NCBI RefSeq assembly: GCF_004006175.1
Contig: NZ_CP033219.1
Span: forward strand, 1,240,001 to 1,304,000
Direction: 5' to 3'
DNA length: 64,000 bases
Source: Parasedimentitalea marina
GTDB lineage: Bacteria; Pseudomonadota; Alphaproteobacteria; Rhodobacterales; Rhodobacteraceae
Shown here: positions 10,302 through 19,765 of the stretch, piece by piece
Layout of the letters: each line of letters begins with the position of its first letter
How positions within the stretch are numbered: position 1 is the first letter of the stretch
Notes under the pieces: model-generated
What the model saw: only the letters and a program-made list of their open reading frames with translations
Databases searched by the model: none
Told to the model about the DNA's origin: nothing
Program-made: the position numbers and the translations under genes

Positions 10302-10432
10302 TGCCAGCCCATGGCGCGGATTACCGCCAAAGGCAAGCGGAAGAGGCTGGTTTGAATCGGAGATTCAGGGTATGGCAGTCCCACAGACCCCGATAACGGG
10401 GCGAAATTGAGGCAGAGATTGGCGGTATTTCC

Positions 10433-11602
10433 ATGACTGAAATGGTCTATGGCGCGGTTCCCACGCAGGTCGGTGAACCAATCCTCCCGAAGTGGTGGCG
10501 GACAGTGGATAAGTGGACATTGTCCTGTATCCTGGGTCTGTTCATAGTTGGTCTGTTGCTGGGCCTTGCGGCCTCGGTGCCGCTGGCGGCGCGCAACGGG
10601 TTTGACAATTTTCACTATGTGCAGCGACAAGCGGTGTTTGGCTGCACGGCGTTGGTGGCCATGGTGATGACATCGATGATGACACCGACGCTGGTGCGCC
10701 GACTGGCGGTGATCGGATTTGCCTGTGCTTTTGTGGCGCTGGCGATGTTGCCGGTGTTTGGCACTGACTTTGGCAAGGGCGCTGTGCGGTGGTACAGTCT
10801 TGGCTTTGCATCGTTGCAGCCTTCTGAATTTTTGAAACCGGGTTTTGTGGTGGTGGCGGCCTGGATGATTGCCTCAAGCCAACATATCAACGGTCCTCCG
10901 GGCAAGCTGTGGTCGTTTGGCCTCTGCGTGACGGTGGTACTGATGCTGGCAATGCAGCCTGATTTTGGTCAGGCCAGTCTGGTGCTGTTCGGCTGGGGGG
11001 TTATGTATTTTGTCGCTGGAGCGCCGATTGTGTTGCTGGTCGGCATGGCGGCGATTGTGGTGTTGGGCGGTATGTTTGCCTATTCCAACTCTGAACATTT
11101 TGCCCGGCGTATTGATGGGTTTCTGAACCCGGATGTCGATCCGACAACGCAACTGGGTTATGCGGCGGACGCGATCCGCGAGGGCGGCCTGTTTGGCGTT
11201 GGCGTTGGTGAAGGCCAGGTGAAATGGTCGCTGCCGGATGCCCATACTGATTTCATTGTTGCCGTCGCCGCCGAGGAATACGGGCTGGTGCTGGTGCTGA
11301 TCCTGATCACCCTATATGCCACAATCGTCGTGCGCTCGCTGTTTCGGCTGATGCGCGAACGGGATACGTTTATTCGATTGGCGGGGACCGGGCTGGTTTG
11401 CATGTTCGGCGTTCAGGCTATGATTAACATGGGTGTCGCCGTACGGTTGCTGCCAGCCAAGGGTATGACGCTGCCGTTTGTCAGTTATGGTGGCTCGTCG
11501 CTGATCGCCGGCGGTATCGCGGTTGGCATGTTGCTGGCCTTTACCCGCTCGCGGCCCCAAGGTGGTATTGCAGATCTGTTGCGCGGACATGAACGCGGCT
11601 GA
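10433..11602 (+). CDS. ftsW: lipid II glycosyltransferase FtsW
   Basis: SEDS-family polytopic membrane protein (389 residues, about ten membrane segments) that polymerises septal glycan strands with FtsI. Family signatures are clear: a KGAVRWYSLGFASLQPSE region in the middle, and near the C-terminus the motifs LLPAKGMTLPFVSYGGSS. The short cytoplasmic N-terminus with KWWRTVDKW is typical of Rhodobacterales FtsW. It starts after a divergent gap and so probably has its own promoter. murG follows 33 nt later. Confidence 0.96.
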   Translation: MTEMVYGAVPTQVGEPILPKWWRTVDKWTLSCILGLFIVGLLLGLAASVPLAARNGFDNFHYVQRQAVFGCTALVAMVMTSMMTPTLVRRLAVIGFACAFVALAMLPVFGTDFGKGAVRWYSLGFASLQPSEFLKPGFVVVAAWMIASSQHINGPPGKLWSFGLCVTVVLMLAMQPDFGQASLVLFGWGVMYFVAGAPIVLLVGMAAIVVLGGMFAYSNSEHFARRIDGFLNPDVDPTTQLGYAADAIREGGLFGVGVGEGQVKWSLPDAHTDFIVAVAAEEYGLVLVLILITLYATIVVRSLFRLMRERDTFIRLAGTGLVCMFGVQAMINMGVAVRLLPAKGMTLPFVSYGGSSLIAGGIAVGMLLAFTRSRPQGGIADLLRGHERG

Positions 11603-11635
11603 CGATATAGATTACAGTAAGGATTACAGGGGCAG

Positions 11636-12733
11636 ATGGCTCAGAAACTGCTATTGATGGCGGCTGGCGGTACGGGGGGGCATATGTTCCCGGCGCAGGC
11701 GCTGGCCGAGGATATGTTGAAACGCGGCTGGCGGGTGAAGCTGTCAACTGATGCGCGCGGCGCGCGATATACTGGCGGCTTTCCACATTCGACCGAAATA
11801 ACCGAGGTGTCCTCGGCCACGTTTGCCCGTGGTGGGCTGCTGGCCAAGGCCATGGTGGCGCCGAAAATCCTGGGTGGCGTGCTGAGCATGGCGCGACAGA
11901 TGCGGCGTGAGCGGCCCGATGTTGTGGTGGGCTTTGGCGGCTATCCGTCGATCCCCGCTTTGGGCGCGGCGACGCTTTTGGGGCTGCCACGGATGATCCA
12001 TGAACAAAACGGTGTGCTGGGGCGGGTCAACCAGTTGTTTGCCAAACGCGTAGCGGGTGTGGCCTGTGGCGTCTGGCCGACGGACTTGCCTGACGGCGTT
12101 CTGGCCGAGCACGTCGGTAACCCTGTGCGCAACGCAGTGCTGGAACGGGCCGGAGCCGCCTATATTGCGCCTGGCGACTATCCGATGTCGATCTTGGTGA
12201 TGGGCGGCAGTCAGGGTGCGCGTATCCTAAGTGATATCGTGCCCGGTGCCATTGCGGCCTTGCCTGCAGAGATCCGCCAACACTTGCGGGTGTCGCATCA
12301 GGCGCGGGATGAAGACGGTGCAAGGGTGAAGGCGTTTTATGCCGAGCATGGCATCAATGCCGATGTACAGCCCTTTTTCCAAGATGTACCAGCCCTAATG
12401 AGTGAGACACAATTGGTGATTTCCCGTTCTGGGGCCTCTTCGATTGCGGATATCTCGGTTATTGGGCGGCCCTCGGTCCTGGTTCCGTTCGCTGCTGCCG
12501 CAGGCGACCACCAAAGTGCCAATGCGCGGGGACTGGTCGAGGCAGGCGGTGCGGTGCTGATACCTGAAAATCTGCTCGATGTGGATACATTGTCTGCCCA
12601 AATCGCCGCCATTCTAAGCAACCCCACTGCAGCCCTGAAAATGTCGATGGCAGCACTTAGCGCCGGAGTTCCCGATGCCACCGACCGTTTGGTGGCCCTG
12701 GTCGAGCAACTGGCTGAAAAGGAAAAATCATGA
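11636..12733 (+). CDS. murG: UDP-GlcNAc:lipid I transferase MurG
   Basis: Peripheral membrane GT-B glycosyltransferase (365 residues) that adds GlcNAc to lipid I to make lipid II. The glycine-rich loop GGTGGH at residues 11-16, [11 protein letters not shown], the second loop GGSQGAR and the sugar-nucleotide site [10 protein letters not shown] are all present. AGGGGC precedes the ATG. Its stop overlaps the murC ATG, indicating coupled translation. Confidence 0.96.
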   Translation: MAQKLLLMAAGGTGGHMFPAQALAEDMLKRGWRVKLSTDARGARYTGGFPHSTEITEVSSATFARGGLLAKAMVAPKILGGVLSMARQMRRERPDVVVGFGGYPSIPALGAATLLGLPRMIHEQNGVLGRVNQLFAKRVAGVACGVWPTDLPDGVLAEHVGNPVRNAVLERAGAAYIAPGDYPMSILVMGGSQGARILSDIVPGAIAALPAEIRQHLRVSHQARDEDGARVKAFYAEHGINADVQPFFQDVPALMSETQLVISRSGASSIADISVIGRPSVLVPFAAAAGDHQSANARGLVEAGGAVLIPENLLDVDTLSAQIAAILSNPTAALKMSMAALSAGVPDATDRLVALVEQLAEKEKS

Positions 12734-14127
12734 CCCCTACAACCAAGCTCCCCGGTGACGTTGGCCCGATCCATTTTGTTGGCATTGGTGGCATTGGCAT
12801 GTCCGGTATCGCCGAAGTGCTGTTGAACCAGGGCTATGTGGTGCAGGGCTCGGACCTAAAGGCCTCCAAGCTGACGGACCGTCTGGCTGAATTGGGCGCG
12901 CGGGTCTTTGTGGGGCAGAAGGCTGAGAATCTGGAAGACGCCGCTGTGGTGGTGATTTCCTCGGCGATCAAACCGGGCAACCCGGAACTGGACGAGGCCC
13001 GCCGTCAGGGCTTGCCGGTGGTGCGCCGCGCCGAGATGCTGGCAGAATTAATGCGGCTGAAGTCCAACATCGCCATTGCTGGGACCCACGGCAAGACCAC
13101 CACGACCACCATGATGGCTGAGCTGATGGTGGCCGGTAATTTTGACCCCACCGTAGTCAACGGTGGCATTATTCACGCTTATGGCAGTAACGCGCGTGTT
13201 GGCGCGGGCGAATGGATGGTGGTCGAAGCAGATGAAAGCGACGGCACCTTTAATCGCCTGCCCGCAACCATTGCCGTGGTCACCAATATTGACCCCGAGC
13301 ATATGGAGCACTGGGGCAATTTCGATACCCTGCGCGATGGGTTCTATGATTTTGTCAGCAATATCCCATTCTATGGCGTTGCCGTCTGCAATACCGATCA
13401 TGCCGAGGTTCAGGCGCTGGTGGGCCGGATCACCGACCGCCGAGTGGTAACCTATGGCTTTAACGCGCAAGCCGATGTGCGGGCCAGCAATCTGACCTAC
13501 AAGGCGGGTGTGGCGCATTTTGACATCCACCTGCAAGCAGAGGACTTGGTGATCGAGGGCTGTACTTTGCCGATGCCCGGCGACCACAATGTGTCGAACG
13601 CACTGGCCGCTGTTGCGGTGTCGCGGCATCTGGGTATGGACGGTGATGAAATTCGCGAGGCACTGGCCAATTTTGGCGGCGTCAACCGGCGCTTTACCAA
13701 GGTGGGCGAGGTCAATGGTGTCACCATAATTGACGACTATGGCCACCACCCGGTGGAAATTCTGGCGGTGCTGAAAGCCGCCCGTCAGGCCTGTGAGGGC
13801 CGGGTGATCGCAGTGCACCAGCCCCACCGCTATTCACGGCTCTCCAGCCTGTTCGACGATTTCTGCGCCTGCTTCAACGAGGCCGATGTGGTGGCCATTG
13901 CCGAGGTCTTTGCTGCTGGCGAAGAACCAATTGAAGGGGCAGGTCGCGACGATCTGGTGGCCGGGTTGATCCGCCACGGTCACCGTCATGCGCGGGTGCT
14001 CATCGACGAGGATGATCTGGAGCGACTGGTACGCGAACAGGCACAACCGGGCGACATGGTGGTCTGTCTCGGCGCAGGTACTATCAGTGCCTGGGCCAAT
14101 GGCCTGCCTGTTCGGCTTGGCGCCTAA
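12730..14127 (+). CDS. murC: UDP-MurNAc--L-alanine ligase MurC
   Basis: First of the Mur ligases (465 residues). It adds L-alanine to UDP-MurNAc. The N-terminal GIGGIGMSG nucleotide loop is at residues 18-26, the P-loop GTHGKTTTT at 118-126, and EADESDGTF is in the central domain. It starts inside the murG stop (ATGA). The order murG-murC-DUF2484-murB matches the arrangement known in Rhodobacterales. Confidence 0.97.
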   Translation: MTPTTKLPGDVGPIHFVGIGGIGMSGIAEVLLNQGYVVQGSDLKASKLTDRLAELGARVFVGQKAENLEDAAVVVISSAIKPGNPELDEARRQGLPVVRRAEMLAELMRLKSNIAIAGTHGKTTTTTMMAELMVAGNFDPTVVNGGIIHAYGSNARVGAGEWMVVEADESDGTFNRLPATIAVVTNIDPEHMEHWGNFDTLRDGFYDFVSNIPFYGVAVCNTDHAEVQALVGRITDRRVVTYGFNAQADVRASNLTYKAGVAHFDIHLQAEDLVIEGCTLPMPGDHNVSNALAAVAVSRHLGMDGDEIREALANFGGVNRRFTKVGEVNGVTIIDDYGHHPVEILAVLKAARQACEGRVIAVHQPHRYSRLSSLFDDFCACFNEADVVAIAEVFAAGEEPIEGAGRDDLVAGLIRHGHRHARVLIDEDDLERLVREQAQPGDMVVCLGAGTISAWANGLPVRLGA

Positions 14128-14138
14128 CAGGTGCGCTT

Positions 14139-14378
14139 ATGAACAGTATTTTTCTGGCCGCAACCTGGGTCTTGGTGGCGACCGCGGTGGCCTTTTTACC
14201 GATGCGCTGGCAGTTTCCTCCGGGTATTTTGTTACTGACAGCCGCACCGGTGATTATTGCGATGCTGGGCATGGAACACGGATGGGGTCTGGCTCTGGCC
14301 GGGACTGCGGGTTTTGTGTCAATGTTTCGAAGACCACTGCTCTATTACTGGCGCAAGTGGAGGGGTATCGAGCTATGA
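14139..14378 (+). CDS. small membrane protein, DUF2484-like
   Basis: A 79-residue protein with about two to three hydrophobic segments ending in a basic RRPLLYYWRKW tail. Its length, topology and tail resemble the next gene, and DUF2484 proteins are known at this place between murC and murB in Rhodobacterales. It starts 11 nt after murC, and its TGA overlaps the next ATG. Function is unknown. Location suggests an accessory role at the inner membrane in wall synthesis, but that is inference. Confidence 0.7.
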   Translation: MNSIFLAATWVLVATAVAFLPMRWQFPPGILLLTAAPVIIAMLGMEHGWGLALAGTAGFVSMFRRPLLYYWRKWRGIEL

Positions 14379-14626
14379 CACTGTCGTTAAGTCTGGCCGC
14401 TGTATGGGCGTTGTCTGCCAATATTCTGGCGGTCATCCCAAGCCGCGACAATCATTGGCGGCGGGCTTATATACTGATTGCATTGGGTATTCCTCTGCTT
14501 GGATATGTCACTTACGAGAACGGCCCCTGGTGGGGGCTGGCGGTGCTCCTTGCAGGAATGTCGGTGCTGCGCTGGCCAGTGATCTATTTGGGGCGATGGC
14601 TGCGGGGGCAGCTGGGTAAAGGGTAG
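14375..14626 (+). CDS. DUF2484 family membrane protein
   Basis: An 83-residue protein with three hydrophobic segments and a basic C-terminus (YLGRWLRGQLGKG). The start is set by the ATGA overlap with the previous gene; the much longer open frame upstream lies inside murC and is not used. It matches DUF2484 in size, hydrophobic pattern and genomic place. The pair looks like a tandem duplication: both share an A-x-W-(x)-L-x-A N-terminus, a central W-G-L-A motif and an arginine-rich end. Confidence 0.75.
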   Translation: MTLSLSLAAVWALSANILAVIPSRDNHWRRAYILIALGIPLLGYVTYENGPWWGLAVLLAGMSVLRWPVIYLGRWLRGQLGKG

Positions 14627-14635
14627 TCGTTTATC

Positions 14636-14917
14636 ATGGAAACATTGGTTTTATGGTTGGTTGGGGTGAGTTCGCTGGTTTTTGCGCATCAATTGGCGCT
14701 GCGACGCCGATTTCTGGTGATCCTGATTTTTCTGGCGATTGCCGGGGGGCTGTACGCTGGTATCCAGTGGTATGTTGGGGTTGTTGACGGATGGGATGGC
14801 TTGGCGCTGGCGATATTTGCATTGATCGCCGTGTTGCCTTTTGCGACGGGGTTGGTTCTGGGTGCAATTACCGGGTCTCTGCATCTGCGATGGAGGTCCA
14901 CGCGCGGATCGTCGTGA
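14636..14917 (+). CDS. hypothetical small membrane protein
   Basis: A 93-residue protein starting 9 nt after the DUF2484 gene, with three predicted membrane segments (about 4-18, 27-46 and 56-80) and a basic tail ending RWRSTRGSS. I do not recognise a family. AAAGGG lies upstream, but 13 nt away, which is a wide spacing. It is read in the same direction as murC and murB and is probably in the same transcript. Confidence 0.55.
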   Translation: METLVLWLVGVSSLVFAHQLALRRRFLVILIFLAIAGGLYAGIQWYVGVVDGWDGLALAIFALIAVLPFATGLVLGAITGSLHLRWRSTRGSS

Positions 14918-15009
14918 GATATTAGTAGACCCAAACATCGATCTGGCCATTGTTTCAAAGTTGAAATCACGGCTAAAACCACTGAGATTCGCGGCAAGGG
15001 GCAAGCAGT

Positions 15010-15933
15010 ATGAAAATGGACGGTATCCGAGGACGACTAACCGCCAATCGCCCTCTGTCGGATTTGACCTGGCTGCGCGTTGGTGGCCCTGCCGACTATT
15101 TGTTCCAACCCGCAGATACTGATGATCTGGCGCTGTTCCTGTCCCAGCTGGACCCGGACGTGACTGTGTTTCCCATGGGCGTTGGCTCAAATTTAATCGT
15201 TCGGGATGGAGGGTTGCGGGCCGTGGTGATCCGTCTGGGTCGCGGGTTTAACAGTATCGAAATCGAGGGCGACTGTGTTGTGGCCGGCGCTGCAGCTTTG
15301 GACGCGCATGTGGCGCGCAAGGCCGCCGACGCGGGTCTGGATCTGACATTTCTGCGGACCATTCCCGGATCAATTGGCGGTGCAGTTCGGATGAATGCAG
15401 GCTGTTATGGCAGTTATCTGGCCGATGTGTTTGTCTCGGCCGTCATGGTGACCCGTGCAGGCGAAATCCGCGAGATCACCGCCGCAGATTTGGCTTTTCA
15501 GTATCGGCAGAGCGAGCTGCCCGAAGGCGCTGTTCTGGTCTCTGCCAGGCTACGGGCTGGGGCAGGGGAGCCCGCTGAATTGCACGCCCGGATGGCGGCA
15601 CAGCTAGAGACGCGCGACAGGACGCAACCCACCAAGGATCGCAGCGCAGGATCGACTTTTCGCAATCCAGCAGGATTCTCATCCACAGGTAAGGCCGACG
15701 ATGTTCACGATTTGAAAGCCTGGAAGGTCATCGACGACGCCGGAATGCGTGGCGCCATGCGTGGTGGAGCCCAAATGAGCGAGAAACATTCTAACTTTTT
15801 GATCAACAGGGGTGGCGCAACTGCCGCAGATTTGGAAGGTTTGGGGGAAGATGTCAGAAAGAAGGTTTACGCCTCAAGCGGGTTAACGTTAGTGTGGGAA
15901 ATTATGCGGGTCGGCGAGCCGCAGCCTGACTGA
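15010..15933 (+). CDS. murB: UDP-N-acetylenolpyruvoylglucosamine reductase MurB
   Basis: FAD- and NADPH-dependent enzyme (307 residues) that reduces UDP-GlcNAc-enolpyruvate to UDP-MurNAc. FAD-binding motifs are visible: VGGPADYL near residue 25, [12 protein letters not shown], and [21 protein letters not shown]. The catalytic serine lies in GSTFRNP, and the C-terminal [10 protein letters not shown] segment is typical. Length fits the family. The start ATG is preceded by AAGGGGCAAGCAGT. Confidence 0.96.
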   Translation: MKMDGIRGRLTANRPLSDLTWLRVGGPADYLFQPADTDDLALFLSQLDPDVTVFPMGVGSNLIVRDGGLRAVVIRLGRGFNSIEIEGDCVVAGAAALDAHVARKAADAGLDLTFLRTIPGSIGGAVRMNAGCYGSYLADVFVSAVMVTRAGEIREITAADLAFQYRQSELPEGAVLVSARLRAGAGEPAELHARMAAQLETRDRTQPTKDRSAGSTFRNPAGFSSTGKADDVHDLKAWKVIDDAGMRGAMRGGAQMSEKHSNFLINRGGATAADLEGLGEDVRKKVYASSGLTLVWEIMRVGEPQPD

Positions 15934-16011
15934 TCTGAAGACCTGAACTATTTCAATTACTTCGACGGTGAACTGGCGCGACGATAGCGATCTGAATTGG
16001 CCCTGAGTGGT

Positions 16012-16036
16012 GTAAACTAAGGTAAACATAGTAAAC
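16012..16036 (+). repeat. three phased GTAAAC repeats upstream of ddl
   Basis: The hexamer GTAAAC occurs at 16012, 16022 and 16031, that is at 10- and 9-bp spacing, about one DNA turn apart, in the 300-nt gap between murB and ddl. Such face-phased short repeats often bind a regulator. No matching regulator can be named from the sequence. No sigma70 promoter with both good boxes was found in the gap. Confidence 0.4.
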
Positions 16037-16233
16037 CGGCCGTTAATAAGTCGGTAAGACTTGTGTTGATATAAAGGCGCAGGGACAGAGCAAAGACAGA
16101 GTGGATTCTTTGATCCACTGGCGGAAACGCCCAACATAAAAAAGGCGAAAAATCGTCTGAACCAAATAAAGGGCCACCAATGGCTCTAATAACCAAAGGG
16201 GCGCAAAGCCCTGTGTACATTGAGGCATTTGAC

Positions 16234-17169
16234 GTGGGTAAGTCGAGCGGGGCTCTCCCGAAAGTAGTGGTATTGATGGGTGGGCCCTCGGCTGAACGCG
16301 AGGTTTCTCTGTCAAGTGGGCGCGAATGCGCCGCCGCACTTCGGGGTGAGGGATTTGAAGTGATTGAGCTGGATGCAGGTCCGGACCTCGTCACGCGTTT
16401 ACAAGACATCAAACCTGATGTCGTCTTCAACGCATTGCATGGACGTTGGGGCGAAGATGGCTGCGTGCAGGGGCTGCTGGAGTGGATGGGATTGCCCTAT
16501 ACCAGCTCTGGCGTTTTGGCCTCGGCGCTGGCGATGGACAAACAACGCAGCAAGGACGTGTTTCGCTCTGCTGGATTGCCGGTGGTCGAAAGCGGATTGT
16601 ACGACAAGGCCAGCGTGATGGCCGCACATGTGATGACACCGCCCTATGTGGTCAAGCCTAACAACGAAGGCTCAAGCGTTGGGGTCTACCTGGTGAACGA
16701 AGCCGCCAACACACCGCCCCAGCTGTCAGACGATATGCCAGAACAGGTAATGGTCGAGACTTTTGCACCGGGTCGTGAGTTGACCACAACTGTGGTCGGT
16801 GATGGTGAGGGCGATCCAGGCGCATTGACAGTTACTGATATTCTAACCGACGGCTGGTACGATTATGACGCCAAGTATCAACCTGGCGGTTCAACCCATG
16901 TGGTGCCTGCAGACTTGCCTCAAGAGATTTTTGACCTCTGTCTGGACTATGCGCAACGCGCCCATCAGGCACTGGGGTGTCGCGGTGTCAGCCGCACAGA
17001 TTTTCGCTGGGATGAAAGCCGGGGGGCCGCAGGCCTGATCCTGCTTGAAACCAACACGCAGCCCGGCATGACTCCTACCTCGCTTACCCCGGAGCAGGCC
17101 GGTCAAGGCGGCATGAGCTTTGGTGAGCTTTGCGCCTGGATGGTAAAGGATGCGTCATGCAATCGTTGA
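16234..17169 (+). CDS. ddl: D-alanine--D-alanine ligase Ddl
   Basis: ATP-grasp ligase that makes the D-Ala-D-Ala dipeptide used by MurF. Motifs: VLMGGPSAEREVSL at the N-terminus, ALHGRWGEDG, the ATP-grasp loop EGSSVG, and LLETNTQPGMTPTSL near the end. I chose the GTG at 16234 (311 residues), which has GAGG 8 nt upstream and gives the usual family length. An in-frame ATG at 16180 with AAAGGG upstream would add 18 residues of no recognisable family sequence and remains possible. The 3' end overlaps ftsQ by 13 nt. Confidence 0.93.
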   Translation: MGKSSGALPKVVVLMGGPSAEREVSLSSGRECAAALRGEGFEVIELDAGPDLVTRLQDIKPDVVFNALHGRWGEDGCVQGLLEWMGLPYTSSGVLASALAMDKQRSKDVFRSAGLPVVESGLYDKASVMAAHVMTPPYVVKPNNEGSSVGVYLVNEAANTPPQLSDDMPEQVMVETFAPGRELTTTVVGDGEGDPGALTVTDILTDGWYDYDAKYQPGGSTHVVPADLPQEIFDLCLDYAQRAHQALGCRGVSRTDFRWDESRGAAGLILLETNTQPGMTPTSLTPEQAGQGGMSFGELCAWMVKDASCNR

Positions 17170-18047
17170 TCCCCTGGCGTCGCAAAAAGACCGTTTTCAA
17201 ACAGGATCCGGCGCCATCGCGGTTGAAGTATCGGATGCAGCGCTGGATGTTGACACCGGGCATTCGGTTGGGGTTGCGGATTGGTGTGCCGTTCTGCCTG
17301 GTCTTTGCTTTGGCCAGCGCCTATCTCGCAAATGAGCAGCGCCGCGACGCCCTGAACATCTTTGTGTCTGACCTGCGCCAGTCGATCCACGACCGTCCAG
17401 AATTTCAGGTTAAGTTGATTGCCATCGACGGGGCAGGCGCGGACCTGGCCGATGACATCCGCGAAGTCGCCTCGTTGCGGTTTCCGGTTAGCTCTTTTGA
17501 AATAGACGTGGACCAGATCCGTGACGTGATCGAGAAACTGGATCCGGTGAAGTCCGCAGCCGTGCGGATCCGTTCCGGTGGTGTGTTGCAGATTGACGTG
17601 GTCGAACGCGACCCGGTGTTGGTCTGGCGCAGCCGTCAAGGGCTGGCGCTGTTGGATGAGGCCGGTATCCACGTGGCCGAGCTGGGACGCAGGTCTTTGC
17701 ATTCAGACCTGCCCCTGATCGCTGGCGATGGCGCTGACGCGCATGTTGTCGAAGCGTTGAAGCTGTTCTCTACCGCCAGACCTCTGGGTCAGCGGCTGCG
17801 CGGATTGGTGCGCATCGGCGAGCGGCGCTGGGACGTGGTGTTGGATCGTGGTCAGCGCATCATGTTGCCGGCGGAAAGCCCGGTTTCCGCACTGGAACGG
17901 GTGATTGCGGTCAGCGAAGTTCGGGACCTGCTAGAGCGCGATATTGCTGCTGTAGACATGAGATTATCGGCGCGTGCCACTGTACGGATGAGCGAGACCG
18001 CGGTGCAGGAATGGTGGCGGATCAGACAGATGAACGGAGGCGGATAG
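17157..18047 (+). CDS. ftsQ: cell division protein FtsQ
   Basis: Bitopic divisome protein of 296 residues: a basic cytoplasmic N-terminus (PWRRKK), one membrane segment at about 36-58, a POTRA-like domain at about 80-150 (segment VKLIAIDGA) and a FtsQ/DivIB domain. The ATG at 17157 has AAAGGA 6 nt upstream; the TTG at 17130 would only add residues encoded within ddl. It overlaps ddl by 13 nt and ends 4 nt before ftsA, a strong operon arrangement. Confidence 0.94.
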   Translation: MQSLIPWRRKKTVFKQDPAPSRLKYRMQRWMLTPGIRLGLRIGVPFCLVFALASAYLANEQRRDALNIFVSDLRQSIHDRPEFQVKLIAIDGAGADLADDIREVASLRFPVSSFEIDVDQIRDVIEKLDPVKSAAVRIRSGGVLQIDVVERDPVLVWRSRQGLALLDEAGIHVAELGRRSLHSDLPLIAGDGADAHVVEALKLFSTARPLGQRLRGLVRIGERRWDVVLDRGQRIMLPAESPVSALERVIAVSEVRDLLERDIAAVDMRLSARATVRMSETAVQEWWRIRQMNGGG

Positions 18048-18051
18048 CAGC

Positions 18052-19386
18052 ATGACAGATCTCTATCAATCCCAGCGTGCTATGCGGCAGATGCGCCGTC
18101 AATCCATGCAGCGTGGCGTTGTCGCCATTCTGGATGTAGGCAGTTCCAAAATTGCCTGCCTTGTTCTGCGTTTCGATGGCAGTGGTCGGCTAAGCGAGGA
18201 TAATTCCATTGGCTCGCTTGCTGGGCAATCCGGGTTTCGGGTGATTGGCGCCGCTACCACGCGGTCGCGCGGCGTACAATTCGGCGAAATCACCGCTATG
18301 CAGGAAACGGAACGCGCTATTCGTACGGCCGTGCAGGCGGCGCAGAAAATGGCCGAGGTCCGGGTGGATCATGTGATTGCCTGCTTCTCGGGGGCCAATC
18401 CCCGGTCTTATGGTTTGAATGCGCAGGTGGATCTGCAGGGACAGGTGGTCACCGAAGACGAGGTTGCACGCGTGTTGGCGGCCTGCGATGTGCCGGAATA
18501 CGGTCAGGGTCGCGAGGTTATGCATGCGCAACCGGTGAACTTTGCACTCGACAACCGGTCCGGGCTGAACGACCCGCGCGGCCAATTGGGGCAGTCCTTG
18601 GCCGTTGATATGCATATGTTGACGGTTGACGCCGCGGCTGTTCAGAACCTGGTGCGTTGCATCAAACGCTGTGATCTGGAGCTGGCTGGCATTGCCAGCT
18701 CGGCTTATGCCTCGGGCATTTCGGCGCTGGTTGAAGATGAACAAGAATTGGGTGCGGCCTGTATTGATATGGGCGGCGGCTCGACTTCGGTGTCTATCTT
18801 CATGAAAAAACACATGATTTATACTGATGCGGTGCGCATTGGTGGCGACCATGTCACCAGTGACATCTCGATGGGCTTGGGGGTTCCAACCTCAAGCGCT
18901 GAGCGTATTAAGACTTTTTGTGGCGGCGTGCATGCCACCGGAGCGGACGATCGGGACATGATCGACATCGGCGGTGATACGGGGGACTGGGAACATGACC
19001 GTCGCACTGTGTCGCGGGCTGAATTGATTGGCATCATGCGTCCTCGGGTCGAAGAAATCCTAGAAGAGGTGCGGGCGCGCTTGGATGTGGCAGGTTTCGA
19101 CCAGCTTCCCAGCCAGCAAATTGTGCTGACAGGCGGGTCCAGCCAGATCATGGGCCTGGACGGATTGGCCAGCCGCATTTTGGGGCAACAGGTGCGTTTG
19201 GGTCGCCCGCTTCGGGTGCATGGCCTGCCGCAATCCGCCACCGGCCCAGGATTTGCCAGCGCCGTTGGTCTAAGTCTTTTTGCGGCAAACCCGCAGGATG
19301 AATGGTGGGATTTTGATATGCCCAGTGACCGTCAGTCGGGCGGCTCAATCCGCCGCGCGGTGCGCTGGTTCCGTGACAATTGGTAG
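18052..19386 (+). CDS. ftsA: cell division protein FtsA
   Basis: Actin-like ATPase (444 residues) that anchors FtsZ to the membrane. The phosphate-1 loop LDVGSSKIACLV is near residue 27, CIDMGGGSTSVSIF forms phosphate-2, and LTGGSSQIMGLDG is the adenosine motif. The C-terminal end (IRRAVRWFRDNW) is an amphipathic, tryptophan-rich helix of the kind that serves as the membrane-targeting sequence. It lies 4 nt after ftsQ. Confidence 0.96.
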   Translation: MTDLYQSQRAMRQMRRQSMQRGVVAILDVGSSKIACLVLRFDGSGRLSEDNSIGSLAGQSGFRVIGAATTRSRGVQFGEITAMQETERAIRTAVQAAQKMAEVRVDHVIACFSGANPRSYGLNAQVDLQGQVVTEDEVARVLAACDVPEYGQGREVMHAQPVNFALDNRSGLNDPRGQLGQSLAVDMHMLTVDAAAVQNLVRCIKRCDLELAGIASSAYASGISALVEDEQELGAACIDMGGGSTSVSIFMKKHMIYTDAVRIGGDHVTSDISMGLGVPTSSAERIKTFCGGVHATGADDRDMIDIGGDTGDWEHDRRTVSRAELIGIMRPRVEEILEEVRARLDVAGFDQLPSQQIVLTGGSSQIMGLDGLASRILGQQVRLGRPLRVHGLPQSATGPGFASAVGLSLFAANPQDEWWDFDMPSDRQSGGSIRRAVRWFRDNW

Positions 19387-19433
19387 GAGGAAAAGTGAAG
19401 TGAAATGACCCGCAGGCTATGGGTGATTGTCAG

Positions 19434-19462
19434 GTGACAGTTTTTACAGCTTGCGATATAAT
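19434..19462 (+). promoter_or_regulatory. sigma70-like promoter upstream of ftsZ
   Basis: A -35 box GTGACA (19434-19439, five of six matches) is separated by exactly 17 nt from a perfect -10 box TATAAT (19457-19462). The -35 box overlaps an inverted repeat, TGTCA-GG-TGACA (19428-19439). Transcription would start near 19469, giving a leader of about 300 nt before ftsZ. Confidence 0.6.
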
Positions 19463-19765
19463 ACCGTGAACAGCCACCCAAAGTGGCGCAATGTGCAGGC
19501 CGAGCAGTGGTTTGCAAAGAGCTGAATTAGGCGATTTAAGCCCCATGCGTGTGCAAGGGCTAAAGGCGTAATTGTGTGCATTTTTTCGAATGCCCCCAAA
19601 TATGCCCCTATCGGCGATATACCGCAGATAGTTGTCCCAATTTTGCCATATTTTGTAGGGAAACGCGCTTTTCTTGGTGACGAATCTGCCCCTACTTGGT
19701 ACTGTCAAGGTGGACAGGAAATAATAATGCCTCGGAATGAGGCGCGTAAAACAGGCGGACTGAGC
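19463..19765 (+). other. long 5' leader of ftsZ
   Basis: There is no convincing gene between ftsA and ftsZ. The open frame that extends ftsZ upstream to 19574 has no family similarity at its start. The stretch holds a repeated ATGCCCC element near 19589-19606 and an inverted TGTC/GACA pair at 19703-19716. A second in-frame ATG at 19728 with AGGA 8 nt upstream is an alternative ftsZ start. Leader regulation of ftsZ is possible but not shown. Confidence 0.4.

Noticed and set aside
19574..19765. A 64-residue N-terminal extension of FtsZ
   Set aside because: Related FtsZ proteins start at MTLNLS; the extension is not protein-like and lies in the leader after a strong promoter.
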